Source: JAJTHJ01 sp046316025
Lineage (GTDB): Bacteria; Pseudomonadota; Gammaproteobacteria; Burkholderiales; Burkholderiaceae_F
Direction of reading: 5' to 3'
DNA: 64,000 bases
NCBI GenBank assembly: GCA_046316025.1
Contig: JBKCXU010000008.1
Location: 20,970-84,969, forward strand
This document shows, in pieces, positions 26,587 to 34,232 of this stretch. Positions within the stretch are counted from its first letter, which is position 1. Every line of letters begins with the position of its first letter. The translations under genes and the position numbers were made by a program. The notes beneath the pieces were generated by a model. It was not told the origin of the DNA. It saw only the letters and a list, made by a program, of their open reading frames with translations, and made no database searches.

Positions 26587-26614
26587 GGCTGTATACCCCC
26601 GCGGGTATACAGCC
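26587..26614. promoter_or_regulatory. Palindromic operator, likely for the CsoR-family repressor
   Basis: GGCTGTATACCC and GGGTATACAGCC are exact complements separated by CCGC. The core TATACCC...GGGTATA resembles the G/C-tract palindromes bound by CsoR, CstR and FrmR repressors. It sits just upstream of the adaptor gene in an operon that encodes such a repressor. Confidence 0.75.
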
Positions 26615-26660
26615 GACCACCGCAAGCGTGACGACCGTCACGGCGCCTGCGGGTGCTGCG

Positions 26661-27971
26661 TTACGGCAGCACGCGGTCGATGGTGATGGCGACCCCCTGC
26701 GCGCCGACCTTGACCGGCGCCGAGAGACCTTCAAGGTCGCCTGGATTGGGCATCGGCGCGCCGGTCTTGGAGACGCGCGCGCCGACGATCACCTCGGCCG
26801 CGGTGGCCAGCGTCATGTTGGGCGACATCGCCATCGTCTCATCCAGGGTGAACTTTGCGGGCAGATCCTTGACTTGCAGCGTCTTCATCGCCAGCGGCAT
26901 GCGCGAGCCCTGGGCCGCGCGAGCAAAGACGATCACCGTGTCGTTCGGCGCAGCCTTGGCCTTCACATCGGCGCCGAGCGTCACCGTGCCGGCTACGGTG
27001 GCCTTGCCGGTGGCGGCGTCAGCACTCTTCGCTGCCGGGTCGCCGGCCGGCGCGGCAATCGGCGGATGGTCGCGCGGCAGTGCCGGGCTGGCCGGCGCCG
27101 CAGCCGGCGGCGGCGCCGGCGGCATGCCGGCGAGCTTGCGCGCCTCGGCGATGCTGCCGGCGATCTGCTGGCCGAACGGCGCGTCCGGCGGCAGCGACTT
27201 CTGCAGCCGCTCCCAGTAGTCCACCGCCGTCTTGTAGTCCTGGCGCTCGAAGGCCTCGGTGCCGGCGATGGCGAGCGCCTTCCATTGGGTGGGGTCGATC
27301 TTCAGGGCTTTTTCGACGAGCTTGAGCGGCTCGCCGGCGATCTTTCGACCCTGCGCCATCGCCAGTGCATCGGCCTGGTCGGCCAGCAGGTCGGCGTTGT
27401 CGGGCACCAGTTCGATCAGGCGCCCGTAGGCCCCCGCGGCCTTGTCGAACTGGCCCATCTGGTAGTACGTGCGCGCCAGCGTGTACCAGCCGTCAGCGTT
27501 CTTGGGTTCCCTTTCCAGGCGCTTTTCCAGCGTCTCGGTCAGCGCCTGCATCTGCGCCGGGTCGGCCGAGTGCGGGTCGCCGCCGCCTGCGGCCGCCATC
27601 AGCGCGGGGTTCAGCGCCGCGGAGTCGCCAAAGCGGGCATACATCAACCCGGCCGCCACCGGGATCGCCACCGCCACGGCCACGGCAATCCAGCGCGGCG
27701 CGCTGGCGCTCGCCGTGCCGCCCTCGGCGGCGCTGGCCTCTTCGAGCACGCGGCGCTCGAGTTCGGCGCGCGCTTCGGCGTAAGCCGCCGGGTCGATGCG
27801 GCCAGCCGCATGGTCGCGCTCGAGGTCGGCCAGTTGCTCCGTGAGGATGGCGACACTGGTACGCCGCTGGTCGGCCGCGGCGGTGGCGCGCGGGGCGCGC
27901 AGCAGCGGCGGCAGCAACACGATCAGGCCAACGGCCACCATCACCGCGGCAATCAGGACGAACTCGGTCAT
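26661..27971 (-). CDS. ccmI: Cytochrome c biogenesis protein CcmI
   Basis: A 436-residue protein with an N-terminal span, a Gln/Arg/Glu-rich cytoplasmic loop, a second span (about 93-110) and a periplasmic TPR region (about 140-275) with repeats such as DGWYTLARTYYQMGQFDKA. The C-terminal domain (about 310-436) is the CcmI extension. It holds apocytochromes for haem attachment. A Pro/Ala-rich linker separates the TPR and C-terminal parts. Its ATG overlaps the ccmH stop by 4 bases; it is last in the operon. Confidence 0.93.
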   Translation of the reverse strand: MTEFVLIAAVMVAVGLIVLLPPLLRAPRATAAADQRRTSVAILTEQLADLERDHAAGRIDPAAYAEARAELERRVLEEASAAEGGTASASAPRWIAVAVAVAIPVAAGLMYARFGDSAALNPALMAAAGGGDPHSADPAQMQALTETLEKRLEREPKNADGWYTLARTYYQMGQFDKAAGAYGRLIELVPDNADLLADQADALAMAQGRKIAGEPLKLVEKALKIDPTQWKALAIAGTEAFERQDYKTAVDYWERLQKSLPPDAPFGQQIAGSIAEARKLAGMPPAPPPAAAPASPALPRDHPPIAAPAGDPAAKSADAATGKATVAGTVTLGADVKAKAAPNDTVIVFARAAQGSRMPLAMKTLQVKDLPAKFTLDETMAMSPNMTLATAAEVIVGARVSKTGAPMPNPGDLEGLSAPVKVGAQGVAITIDRVLP

Positions 27972-28444
27972 CGCCGCTCTCCTTCACCGCGCAGCAGCGC
28001 CGCGGCGCGGGCGCGTTCGGCCTCGGACAGCGGTGCGGCCAGCGCCACCTTGCGCCGCGCGCGAACGACGCGCAGCGCCACCAGCAGGCCAATCGCCCCC
28101 AGCAGCAGCGGGCCGAACCACAGCAACAGCGTGGCGCCCCTCAACGGCGGCTGGTACAGCACAAAGTCGCCGTAGCGCGAGGTCATGAAGTCGATGATCT
28201 CCGCGTCGGTCTTGCCGGCGGCGACCTGTTCGCGCACCTGGCGGCGCAGGTCCACCGCCAGATCGGCCCGCGAGGCGGCGATCGTCTCGTTCTGGCATAC
28301 GAGGCAGCGCAGCTTGGAGGCCAGTTCGATCTCGCGCTTGTGCACGACGGGGTCGGCGTCGGTCGGTACCGCCCCCTGCGCGCCGGCCGCGACGGCCAGC
28401 GCCAATGCGCCCGCGGCCAACGCCGCGCGCCAGTGCTTGCTCAT
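27968..28444 (-). CDS. ccmH: Cytochrome c biogenesis thiol protein CcmH
   Basis: A 158-residue protein with a signal/anchor, the redox pair LRCLVCQNETI (Cys47 and Cys50) and a C-terminal span (about 104-124). It reduces the CXXCH thiols of apocytochromes in the periplasm. It overlaps both neighbours by 4 bases. The C-terminal TPR part found in some long CcmH proteins is provided separately by ccmI. Confidence 0.95.
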   Translation of the reverse strand: MSKHWRAALAAGALALAVAAGAQGAVPTDADPVVHKREIELASKLRCLVCQNETIAASRADLAVDLRRQVREQVAAGKTDAEIIDFMTSRYGDFVLYQPPLRGATLLLWFGPLLLGAIGLLVALRVVRARRKVALAAPLSEAERARAAALLRGEGERR

Positions 28445-28980
28445 GATTCCCCTTGCAATTGCTGAATCAGCGGAACGATCTTGCGGTCGAGCGCCTCGGC
28501 GGTGATCGGACCGATGTGCTTGAGCCGGATGACGCCTTTCTTGTCGATCACGAAGGTCTCGGGCACGCCATAGACGCCGAAGTCGATGCCGACCCGGCCG
28601 TCGGCGTCGACCACGTTGACCTGGTACGGATCGCCGAGTTCGGCCAGCCAGCCGCGCGCGGCGTCGCCCTTGTCCTTGTAGTTCAGGCCGATCAGCGGCA
28701 CCAGCTGTTTGCGCGCGAAGGCGTTCCACAGCGGATGCTCCTGCCGGCACGGCGTGCACCACGACGCCCACACGTTGAACACCCACACCTGCCCGGCCAT
28801 GTCGGCGCTGGCGAACTGCTTGTCCGGCGCGTGCAGCGTGGGCCGCACGAACACCGGTGCCGGCTTGCCGATCAGCGGCGACGGCACTTCGCGCGGGTTG
28901 AGCCACAGCCCGCGCAGCAGAAACACCGCCAGCACCGCGAAGGCGGCGAGCGGGATCAGGAACAGGGCGATGCGCTTCAT
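28441..28980 (-). CDS. ccmG: Thiol:disulfide interchange protein CcmG/DsbE
   Basis: A 179-residue membrane-anchored thioredoxin-fold protein with active site WASWCTPCRQE (Cys75 and Cys78) and the family loop YGVPETFVID, whose Pro is cis in thioredoxins. It passes reducing power to CcmH and apocytochrome. It begins 7 bases after ccmF ends. Confidence 0.95.
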   Translation of the reverse strand: MKRIALFLIPLAAFAVLAVFLLRGLWLNPREVPSPLIGKPAPVFVRPTLHAPDKQFASADMAGQVWVFNVWASWCTPCRQEHPLWNAFARKQLVPLIGLNYKDKGDAARGWLAELGDPYQVNVVDADGRVGIDFGVYGVPETFVIDKKGVIRLKHIGPITAEALDRKIVPLIQQLQGES

Positions 28981-28987
28981 GCTCGCT

Positions 28988-30988
28988 TCACGCCGCCACC
29001 GGTTGCCGCCCGTCGAGCGCGACGCGCTCGTCGCGCCGCGCCAGGCTGCGATAGCGGCGGTCGGACAGCGCCACCAGCCCGCCCAGGGCCATCAACACGC
29101 AGCCGCCCCAGATCCAGGTCACGAAAGGCTTGTAGTACACGCGCAGCGTCCAGGCGCCGTTGCCCTCGACCGCCTCGCCGAGAGAAACGTACACGTCGCC
29201 GGTCAGGCGGCTGCGGATCGACGCCTCGGTCATCGGCATCTGGCGCTGGGCGAAGTAGCTGCGCTTTTCCGGGTGCAACGTGTCGATCTGCCGCTCGCCC
29301 TTGAAGAGCGGCACCGTGCCGCGGGCGGCTTCGTAGTTGGGGCCGCGGTGGCTCGTCACGCCGTCGAAGCGGAAGGTGTACTCGTCCACCGTCACGCTGT
29401 CGCCGGGGTTCATCTTCACGTCGCGCTCGACTTCGTAGCCGCGCACCGAGGTCACGCCGATGATGAACACGGCCACACCCAGATGCGCGAGGATCATCCC
29501 CCACCAGCCGCGCGGCTGCGCGGCCAGACGCGCCCACAGGCCGCCCGGCGCGTGGCGGATCTGGTGCGCAATGTGCTCGGCCGAGGTGACCACGATCCAC
29601 ATCGCCAGCCAGTAGCCGAAGGCGGCCATCGGCGACCAGGCGAGACCCTGGTCGATCCCGCCGACGAACGGCAGCGCCACCGCCAGGATCAGGGAAATCG
29701 CCAGCGCCCACTTCACCCGCGCCCACAGGTCGGGCAGCGGCGCGGACTTCCAGCGCGCGATCGGCCCGATACCCATCAGGAAGACGAGCGGCGCCATCAC
29801 CGGCACGAACACGGCGTCGAAGTACGGCGGCCCGACCGAGATCTTGCCCAGCCCCAGCGCGTCGAGAAAGAGCGGGTACAGCGTGCCCAGCAGCACGGTG
29901 CCGGTCGCCACCACCAGCAGTACGTTGTTGCCCAGCAGCATCGACTCACGCGAGGCCGCTTCGAAGCGGCCCCCCAGGCCCACGCGCGGCGCGCGCCAGG
30001 CAAAGAGGGCAAGCGACGAGCCGATCACCAGCACGAGGAAGCCGAGGATGAACACGCCGCGCGCCGGGTCGGTGGCAAAGGCATGCACGCTGGTCAGCAC
30101 GCCGGAGCGGACGAGGAAGGTGCCGAGCAGAGACAGCGAGAACGCGGTGATCGCCAACAGCACCGTCCATGCCTTGAAGTTACCGCGCTTTTCGGTGACG
30201 GCGAGCGAATGGATCAGCGCAGTGCCGACCAGCCACGGCATGAACGAGGCGTTTTCCACCGGGTCCCAGAACCACCAGCCGCCCCAGCCCAGTTCGTAGT
30301 AAGCCCACCACGAGCCCAGCATGATGCCCAAGGTGAGGAAGCACCACGCCAGCGTCGTCCACGGCCGCGACCAGCGCGCCCAGGCGGCGTCGAGCTTGCC
30401 GCCCAGCAGCGCGGCGATGGCAAAGGCGAAGGCCACCGAGAAGCCGACGTAGCCCATGTACAGCAGCGGCGGATGGAACACCATTCCGGGGTCTTGCAGC
30501 AGCGGGTTCAGATCGCGCCCCTCGGCCGCCGGCGGGAACATGCGGTCGAACGGGTCGGAGGTGGCGAGCATGAAGAAAATGAAGCCGACCGTGACCAGCC
30601 CCATCACCCCGAGCACGCGGGCGACCATTTCGTCGGGCAGATGCCGGCTGAACACGCTGACCGCGAAGCCCCAGCCCGCGAGCATCAGCACCCAAAGCAG
30701 CAACGAGCCTTCGTGCGAACCCCACGAGGCGGCGACCCGGTAGGCGGTGGGCAGCAGCGTGTTGGAGTTCTGCGCGACGTTGACGACCGAAAAGTCGTTG
30801 TCGACGAACGACCAGACCAGCGCCAGCCAGGCAAGGAAGACGAAGGCGAACTGCACCCGCGCCGCCGGCCGCGCCACCGCCATCCACTGCGCCACGCCGC
30901 GCTGCGCGCCGACGATCGGCAGGATGCCCTGCACGAGTGCGACGAGCAACGCGAGGATCATTGCAAAGTGGCCGAGTTCGGGAATCAT
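28988..30988 (-). CDS. ccmF: Haem lyase subunit CcmF
   Basis: A 666-residue polytopic membrane protein with the tryptophan-rich haem-handling motif GWGGWWFWDPVENAS and conserved His residues in the surrounding loops. With CcmH and CcmI it forms the haem ligation complex. Length matches the family (about 650). A 154-base gap separates it from ccmE. Confidence 0.96.
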   Translation of the reverse strand: MIPELGHFAMILALLVALVQGILPIVGAQRGVAQWMAVARPAARVQFAFVFLAWLALVWSFVDNDFSVVNVAQNSNTLLPTAYRVAASWGSHEGSLLLWVLMLAGWGFAVSVFSRHLPDEMVARVLGVMGLVTVGFIFFMLATSDPFDRMFPPAAEGRDLNPLLQDPGMVFHPPLLYMGYVGFSVAFAFAIAALLGGKLDAAWARWSRPWTTLAWCFLTLGIMLGSWWAYYELGWGGWWFWDPVENASFMPWLVGTALIHSLAVTEKRGNFKAWTVLLAITAFSLSLLGTFLVRSGVLTSVHAFATDPARGVFILGFLVLVIGSSLALFAWRAPRVGLGGRFEAASRESMLLGNNVLLVVATGTVLLGTLYPLFLDALGLGKISVGPPYFDAVFVPVMAPLVFLMGIGPIARWKSAPLPDLWARVKWALAISLILAVALPFVGGIDQGLAWSPMAAFGYWLAMWIVVTSAEHIAHQIRHAPGGLWARLAAQPRGWWGMILAHLGVAVFIIGVTSVRGYEVERDVKMNPGDSVTVDEYTFRFDGVTSHRGPNYEAARGTVPLFKGERQIDTLHPEKRSYFAQRQMPMTEASIRSRLTGDVYVSLGEAVEGNGAWTLRVYYKPFVTWIWGGCVLMALGGLVALSDRRYRSLARRDERVALDGRQPVAA

Positions 30989-31142
30989 TCGTCAACCTCT
31001 GGGGTGAATTTGAAGATGACGCGGCCTGCGGCCGCTCTGAAAAGAGTGCAGCTTCGTTCGGTCGTCATAGGCTGGGCAGCGGCCGTGAACAGGCGCCGCG
31101 GGCGCCGTCATCCTCACCCGCGGCAGGCACCGTCGTTTTCAT

Positions 31143-31610
31143 TCACTTGGTCTTGCCGCCGTAGGTGTCGCCGCCGCTCATCGTCTTGCCGGCCTTGTGC
31201 GCCTGCTCGAGCGCGTGCGCGGCTTCCGGCGGCATGTAGTTCTCGTCGTGTTTGGCCAGCACTTCGGAGGCGCGGAATACACCATCGGTGCCGAGCTTGC
31301 CCTGGGCGACCACCCCTTTGCCCTCCTTGAACAGGTCGGGCAGGATGCCCTGGTAGACGACCGGCATCTTGTGCGCGGTGTCGGTGACGACGAAGTGCAC
31401 CATCACCCCGTCGCGCTTGACGCTGCCATCCTCGACCAGACCGCCGATGCGGAAGGTGCGCTCCTTGGGCGCCTTCTCCGCCGCCACATCGGACGGCGAG
31501 AAGAAGAAGACGATGTTCTCCTGGAAGGCCGACAGCACGAGCCAGGTCGCCACGCCCAGCACGGCGATACCGCCGCCGATCAGCGCAACGCGCTTCTGCC
31601 GCGGCTTCAT
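31143..31610 (-). CDS. ccmE: Haem chaperone CcmE
   Basis: A 155-residue periplasmic-facing protein with one N-terminal span and an OB-fold domain. The haem-binding motif is HDENY (His121 and Tyr125). It receives haem from CcmC and hands it to CcmF. It overlaps ccmD by 4 bases. Confidence 0.96.
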   Translation of the reverse strand: MKPRQKRVALIGGGIAVLGVATWLVLSAFQENIVFFFSPSDVAAEKAPKERTFRIGGLVEDGSVKRDGVMVHFVVTDTAHKMPVVYQGILPDLFKEGKGVVAQGKLGTDGVFRASEVLAKHDENYMPPEAAHALEQAHKAGKTMSGGDTYGGKTK

Positions 31611-31774
31611 GCCGGCCTCCGCGAGGCGCGCACCGCCGCCACTGCCCGCCGCCGCCGCGCCCGCAGCGCGAGCGCCTCGGCGACGATCGCCACCGCACAG
31701 ACGGCATACGAGCCCCAGACGAAAAAGCCGTAACCGCCCATGTCGAAGAAATGACCGATTCCCTGCCACTGCAT
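31607..31774 (-). CDS. ccmD: Haem exporter protein CcmD
   Basis: A 55-residue single-span protein beginning MQWQGIGHFFDMGGYG, with a span over about residues 13-37 and an Arg-rich tail. CcmD ties CcmE release to the CcmABC complex. Position, size and the MGGYGFFVW segment are diagnostic. Its TGA overlaps the ATG of ccmE. Confidence 0.9.
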   Translation of the reverse strand: MQWQGIGHFFDMGGYGFFVWGSYAVCAVAIVAEALALRARRRRAVAAVRASRRPA

Positions 31775-31811
31775 CGTCGACACTCCGATGAAAGTCGTTA
31801 CCAGCCGCCGG

Positions 31812-32573
31812 CTAGCGCCCGGCGGCCGCGATCTCCTGCGCCCAGGCGGTGCGCCGTTCGCGCTCGAGGATCACCGCCCGCACCCGCATCAGCACCGCGC
31901 CGATGCAGTACATCCAGAAAGCAAACACCATCAACATCATCGCCGTGAACATGGTGGTCTCCATCGAGGTGTTGCCCATCTTGACCGTGGCGCCCTGATG
32001 CAGCGTGTTCCACCACTTGACCGAGAAGTAGATGATCGGCACGTTGACCACTCCGACCAGCGCCAGCACGGCGCTGGCCTTGTCGGCCCGGCGCGGGTCG
32101 TCGATGGCCGCCTGCAAGGCCATGAAGCCCAGGTACAGGAAGAGCAGGATCAGCGTGGAAGTGAGCCGCGCATCCCACACCCAGTAGGCGCCCCAGGTCG
32201 GCCGGCCCCACAGGGCGCCGGTCCACAGCGCAATGAAGGCCATCAGCGCCCCGGTCGGGGCGATGGCCTGCGCCATCATCGCCGACAGCCGGGTGTTGAA
32301 CACCAGCCCGACGCCGGCCCAGAAGGCCATCACCAAATACAGGAACATGGCCATCCAGGCGCTCGGCACGTGGATAAAGATGATCCGATAGCTCTCGCCC
32401 TGCTGGTGGTCGGTCGGGGCGACGAAAAAGCCCAGGTAAAGGCCCGCCACCGCCAGTACCGCCGACAGGGCGAAGAACCAGGGGGCGGCCGCCCCTGCCA
32501 GCGGGTAGAACACCGTGGGCGCGGCAAAGCGAAAAATGCCTTTGCCGGGAATGGAAGAGGACACTGCACTCAT
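31812..32573 (-). CDS. ccmC: Haem exporter/transfer protein CcmC
   Basis: A 253-residue protein with six spans and the haem motif WGAYWVWDARLTS plus conserved His residues (IFIHVPSAW and WWNTLHQG). It loads haem on CcmE. The gene lies 37 bases before ccmD and 73 bases after ccmB. Confidence 0.95.
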   Translation of the reverse strand: MSAVSSSIPGKGIFRFAAPTVFYPLAGAAAPWFFALSAVLAVAGLYLGFFVAPTDHQQGESYRIIFIHVPSAWMAMFLYLVMAFWAGVGLVFNTRLSAMMAQAIAPTGALMAFIALWTGALWGRPTWGAYWVWDARLTSTLILLFLYLGFMALQAAIDDPRRADKASAVLALVGVVNVPIIYFSVKWWNTLHQGATVKMGNTSMETTMFTAMMLMVFAFWMYCIGAVLMRVRAVILERERRTAWAQEIAAAGR

Positions 32574-32646
32574 CGTTCGACCGCTGCTTGGTGACCGTGT
32601 TGGCCGCGAACTGTAACGGGGATGGTAACGCCGGGTTTGATCCCGA

Positions 32647-33315
32647 TCACTCCATGGATATACGGAGGGCGGCGGCGATTGCCCAAGGTGCCATTACGGA
32701 CGCTGCCAGCGACAGCGCGCCGAGCAACAGCAGGTGCCCGGTGGGCGCCAAACCACCGGCCACCGACTCGACCGCCCCGGCGCCAAAAATCAGCACCGGC
32801 ACGTACAGCGGCAGCACCAGCAGCGAGATCAGCACCCCGCCGCCGCGCAGGCCCAGCGTCAATGCCGCGCCGACCGCCCCGATCAGGGACAAGGCCGGCG
32901 TGCCCAGCAGCAGCGAGACCATCAAAAAGGCGGTCGGTTCCACGCCGAGGTCGAACATCACGCCCAGGAGCAGGGCCATGAAGACGATCGGCAGTCCGGT
33001 GGTCAGCCAGTGCGCCGTGCACTTGGCCAGCACGATCAGCGGCAGCGGCTCGCCGGTGAGCAGCATCTGCTCGAGCGTGCCGTCGGCATGGTCGTTGGCA
33101 AAGAGCCGGTTCAACGACAGGATCGCCGCCAGCAGCGCCGCCACCCAGACCACCCCGGGCGCGATGGTGCGCAGGGTGTTCAGTTCCGGGCCGACGCCCA
33201 GCGGCACCATCGTCACCACCACGAGAAAAAACAGCAGCGTGTTGACCACGTCGGCCCGTTGGCGCAGCGCCAGCAGCAAGTCGCGCCGGATCACCGCGAG
33301 CAGGGTGCGGCTCAC
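32647..33315 (-). CDS. ccmB: Haem exporter membrane subunit CcmB
   Basis: A 222-residue protein with six membrane spans and the conserved NRLFANDHADGTLEQMLL loop. It partners CcmA in the ABC-type complex that drives release of holo-CcmE. Only 10 bases separate it from ccmA. Confidence 0.95.
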   Translation of the reverse strand: MSRTLLAVIRRDLLLALRQRADVVNTLLFFLVVVTMVPLGVGPELNTLRTIAPGVVWVAALLAAILSLNRLFANDHADGTLEQMLLTGEPLPLIVLAKCTAHWLTTGLPIVFMALLLGVMFDLGVEPTAFLMVSLLLGTPALSLIGAVGAALTLGLRGGGVLISLLVLPLYVPVLIFGAGAVESVAGGLAPTGHLLLLGALSLAASVMAPWAIAAALRISME

Positions 33316-33325
33316 TGGATTCCCC

Positions 33326-33967
33326 TCACGCGTCGACCTCCTCCGGCCGCGGCGCGCGCAGATCGAGTCGCTCCACCCGGCCGGGCAGCGGCACGTCCTG
33401 GTGGGTGGTCAGCACGATGATGCCGCCGCGCGCCTGCTGCGCGCCGATCAGATCAGACAGCGCCTTGACCCCGCGTACGTCGAGCGCGGTGAACGGCTCA
33501 TCGAGGATCCACAGCGCCGCGCTCTCGGCCAGAAAGAGCCGCGCCAGCCCGATGCGCCGCCGCTGCCCCTGCGACAGAAAGCGCGCCTGCGCCTGCTCGA
33601 AGCCCGCCAGCCCGAGCGCGCCCAGCGCCGCCGCGGCGCGCTCATCATTGCCGCCACGGCCCGAGAGCAGGCCGGCAAAGCGGACGTTTTCCAGCGCGGT
33701 GAGATCGTCCTTGACGCCGTTCAAGTGGCCCACATAGGCGAGGTCCTGCCAGAACTCCTCGCGCAGCGTGCGGATGTTGCCGCCGCGCCAGAGCACATCG
33801 CCGGCGGTGGGCGAGAGCAGCCCGCAGAGGATGCGCAGCAGGCTCGTCTTGCCGGCGCCGTTTTCGCCGGCGATATGCAGGCAGGTGCCGGGCGCGGCGG
33901 TCAGATTGAGGCCGCTGAAGAGCAACCGGTCGCCGCGCTGGCACTCGAGATCGACGGTTTGAAGCAT
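33326..33967 (-). CDS. ccmA: Haem exporter ATP-binding protein CcmA
   Basis: A 213-residue ABC ATPase with Walker A GENGAGKTS, signature LSQGQRRR, Walker B ALWILDEP and the switch His in TTHQD. It is the first gene of ccmABCDEFGHI and follows the MtrB-like gene by 265 bases that include a palindromic repeat. Confidence 0.95.
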   Translation of the reverse strand: MLQTVDLECQRGDRLLFSGLNLTAAPGTCLHIAGENGAGKTSLLRILCGLLSPTAGDVLWRGGNIRTLREEFWQDLAYVGHLNGVKDDLTALENVRFAGLLSGRGGNDERAAAALGALGLAGFEQAQARFLSQGQRRRIGLARLFLAESAALWILDEPFTALDVRGVKALSDLIGAQQARGGIIVLTTHQDVPLPGRVERLDLRAPRPEEVDA

Positions 33968-34131
33968 GGCGCTTAAGCGCGGCGGCTATCGCCAACGGCG
34001 CGCAGTGTAGCGAGGGCGGCCCAAACATGCCGGCACTGCGGGTCGTCATTCCCGTTTGCGCGGCAACGACAACCGCTCTTCCCCTGCACCCGCTTTATGC
34101 GACTTCCACTGCAATCGGACAAACAAGGCAC

Positions 34132-34206
34132 GTCGTTCCCGCGCAAGCGGGATTCCAGCCTTGATCGAGGCGCCCGCTGGGTTCCCGCTTGCGCGGGAAC
34201 GATGAC
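34132..34206. repeat. GTCGTTCCCGC-type palindromic repeat before ccmA
   Basis: Arms GTCGTTCCCGCGCAAGCGGG and CCCGCTTGCGCGGGAACGAT are near-perfect complements. The same element is at 46610-46680 and, degenerate, at 59690-59788. A further partial arm lies near 34046. Confidence 0.8.
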
Positions 34207-34232
34207 AGCGGCTTCATGAAGTGGAAACGGAA

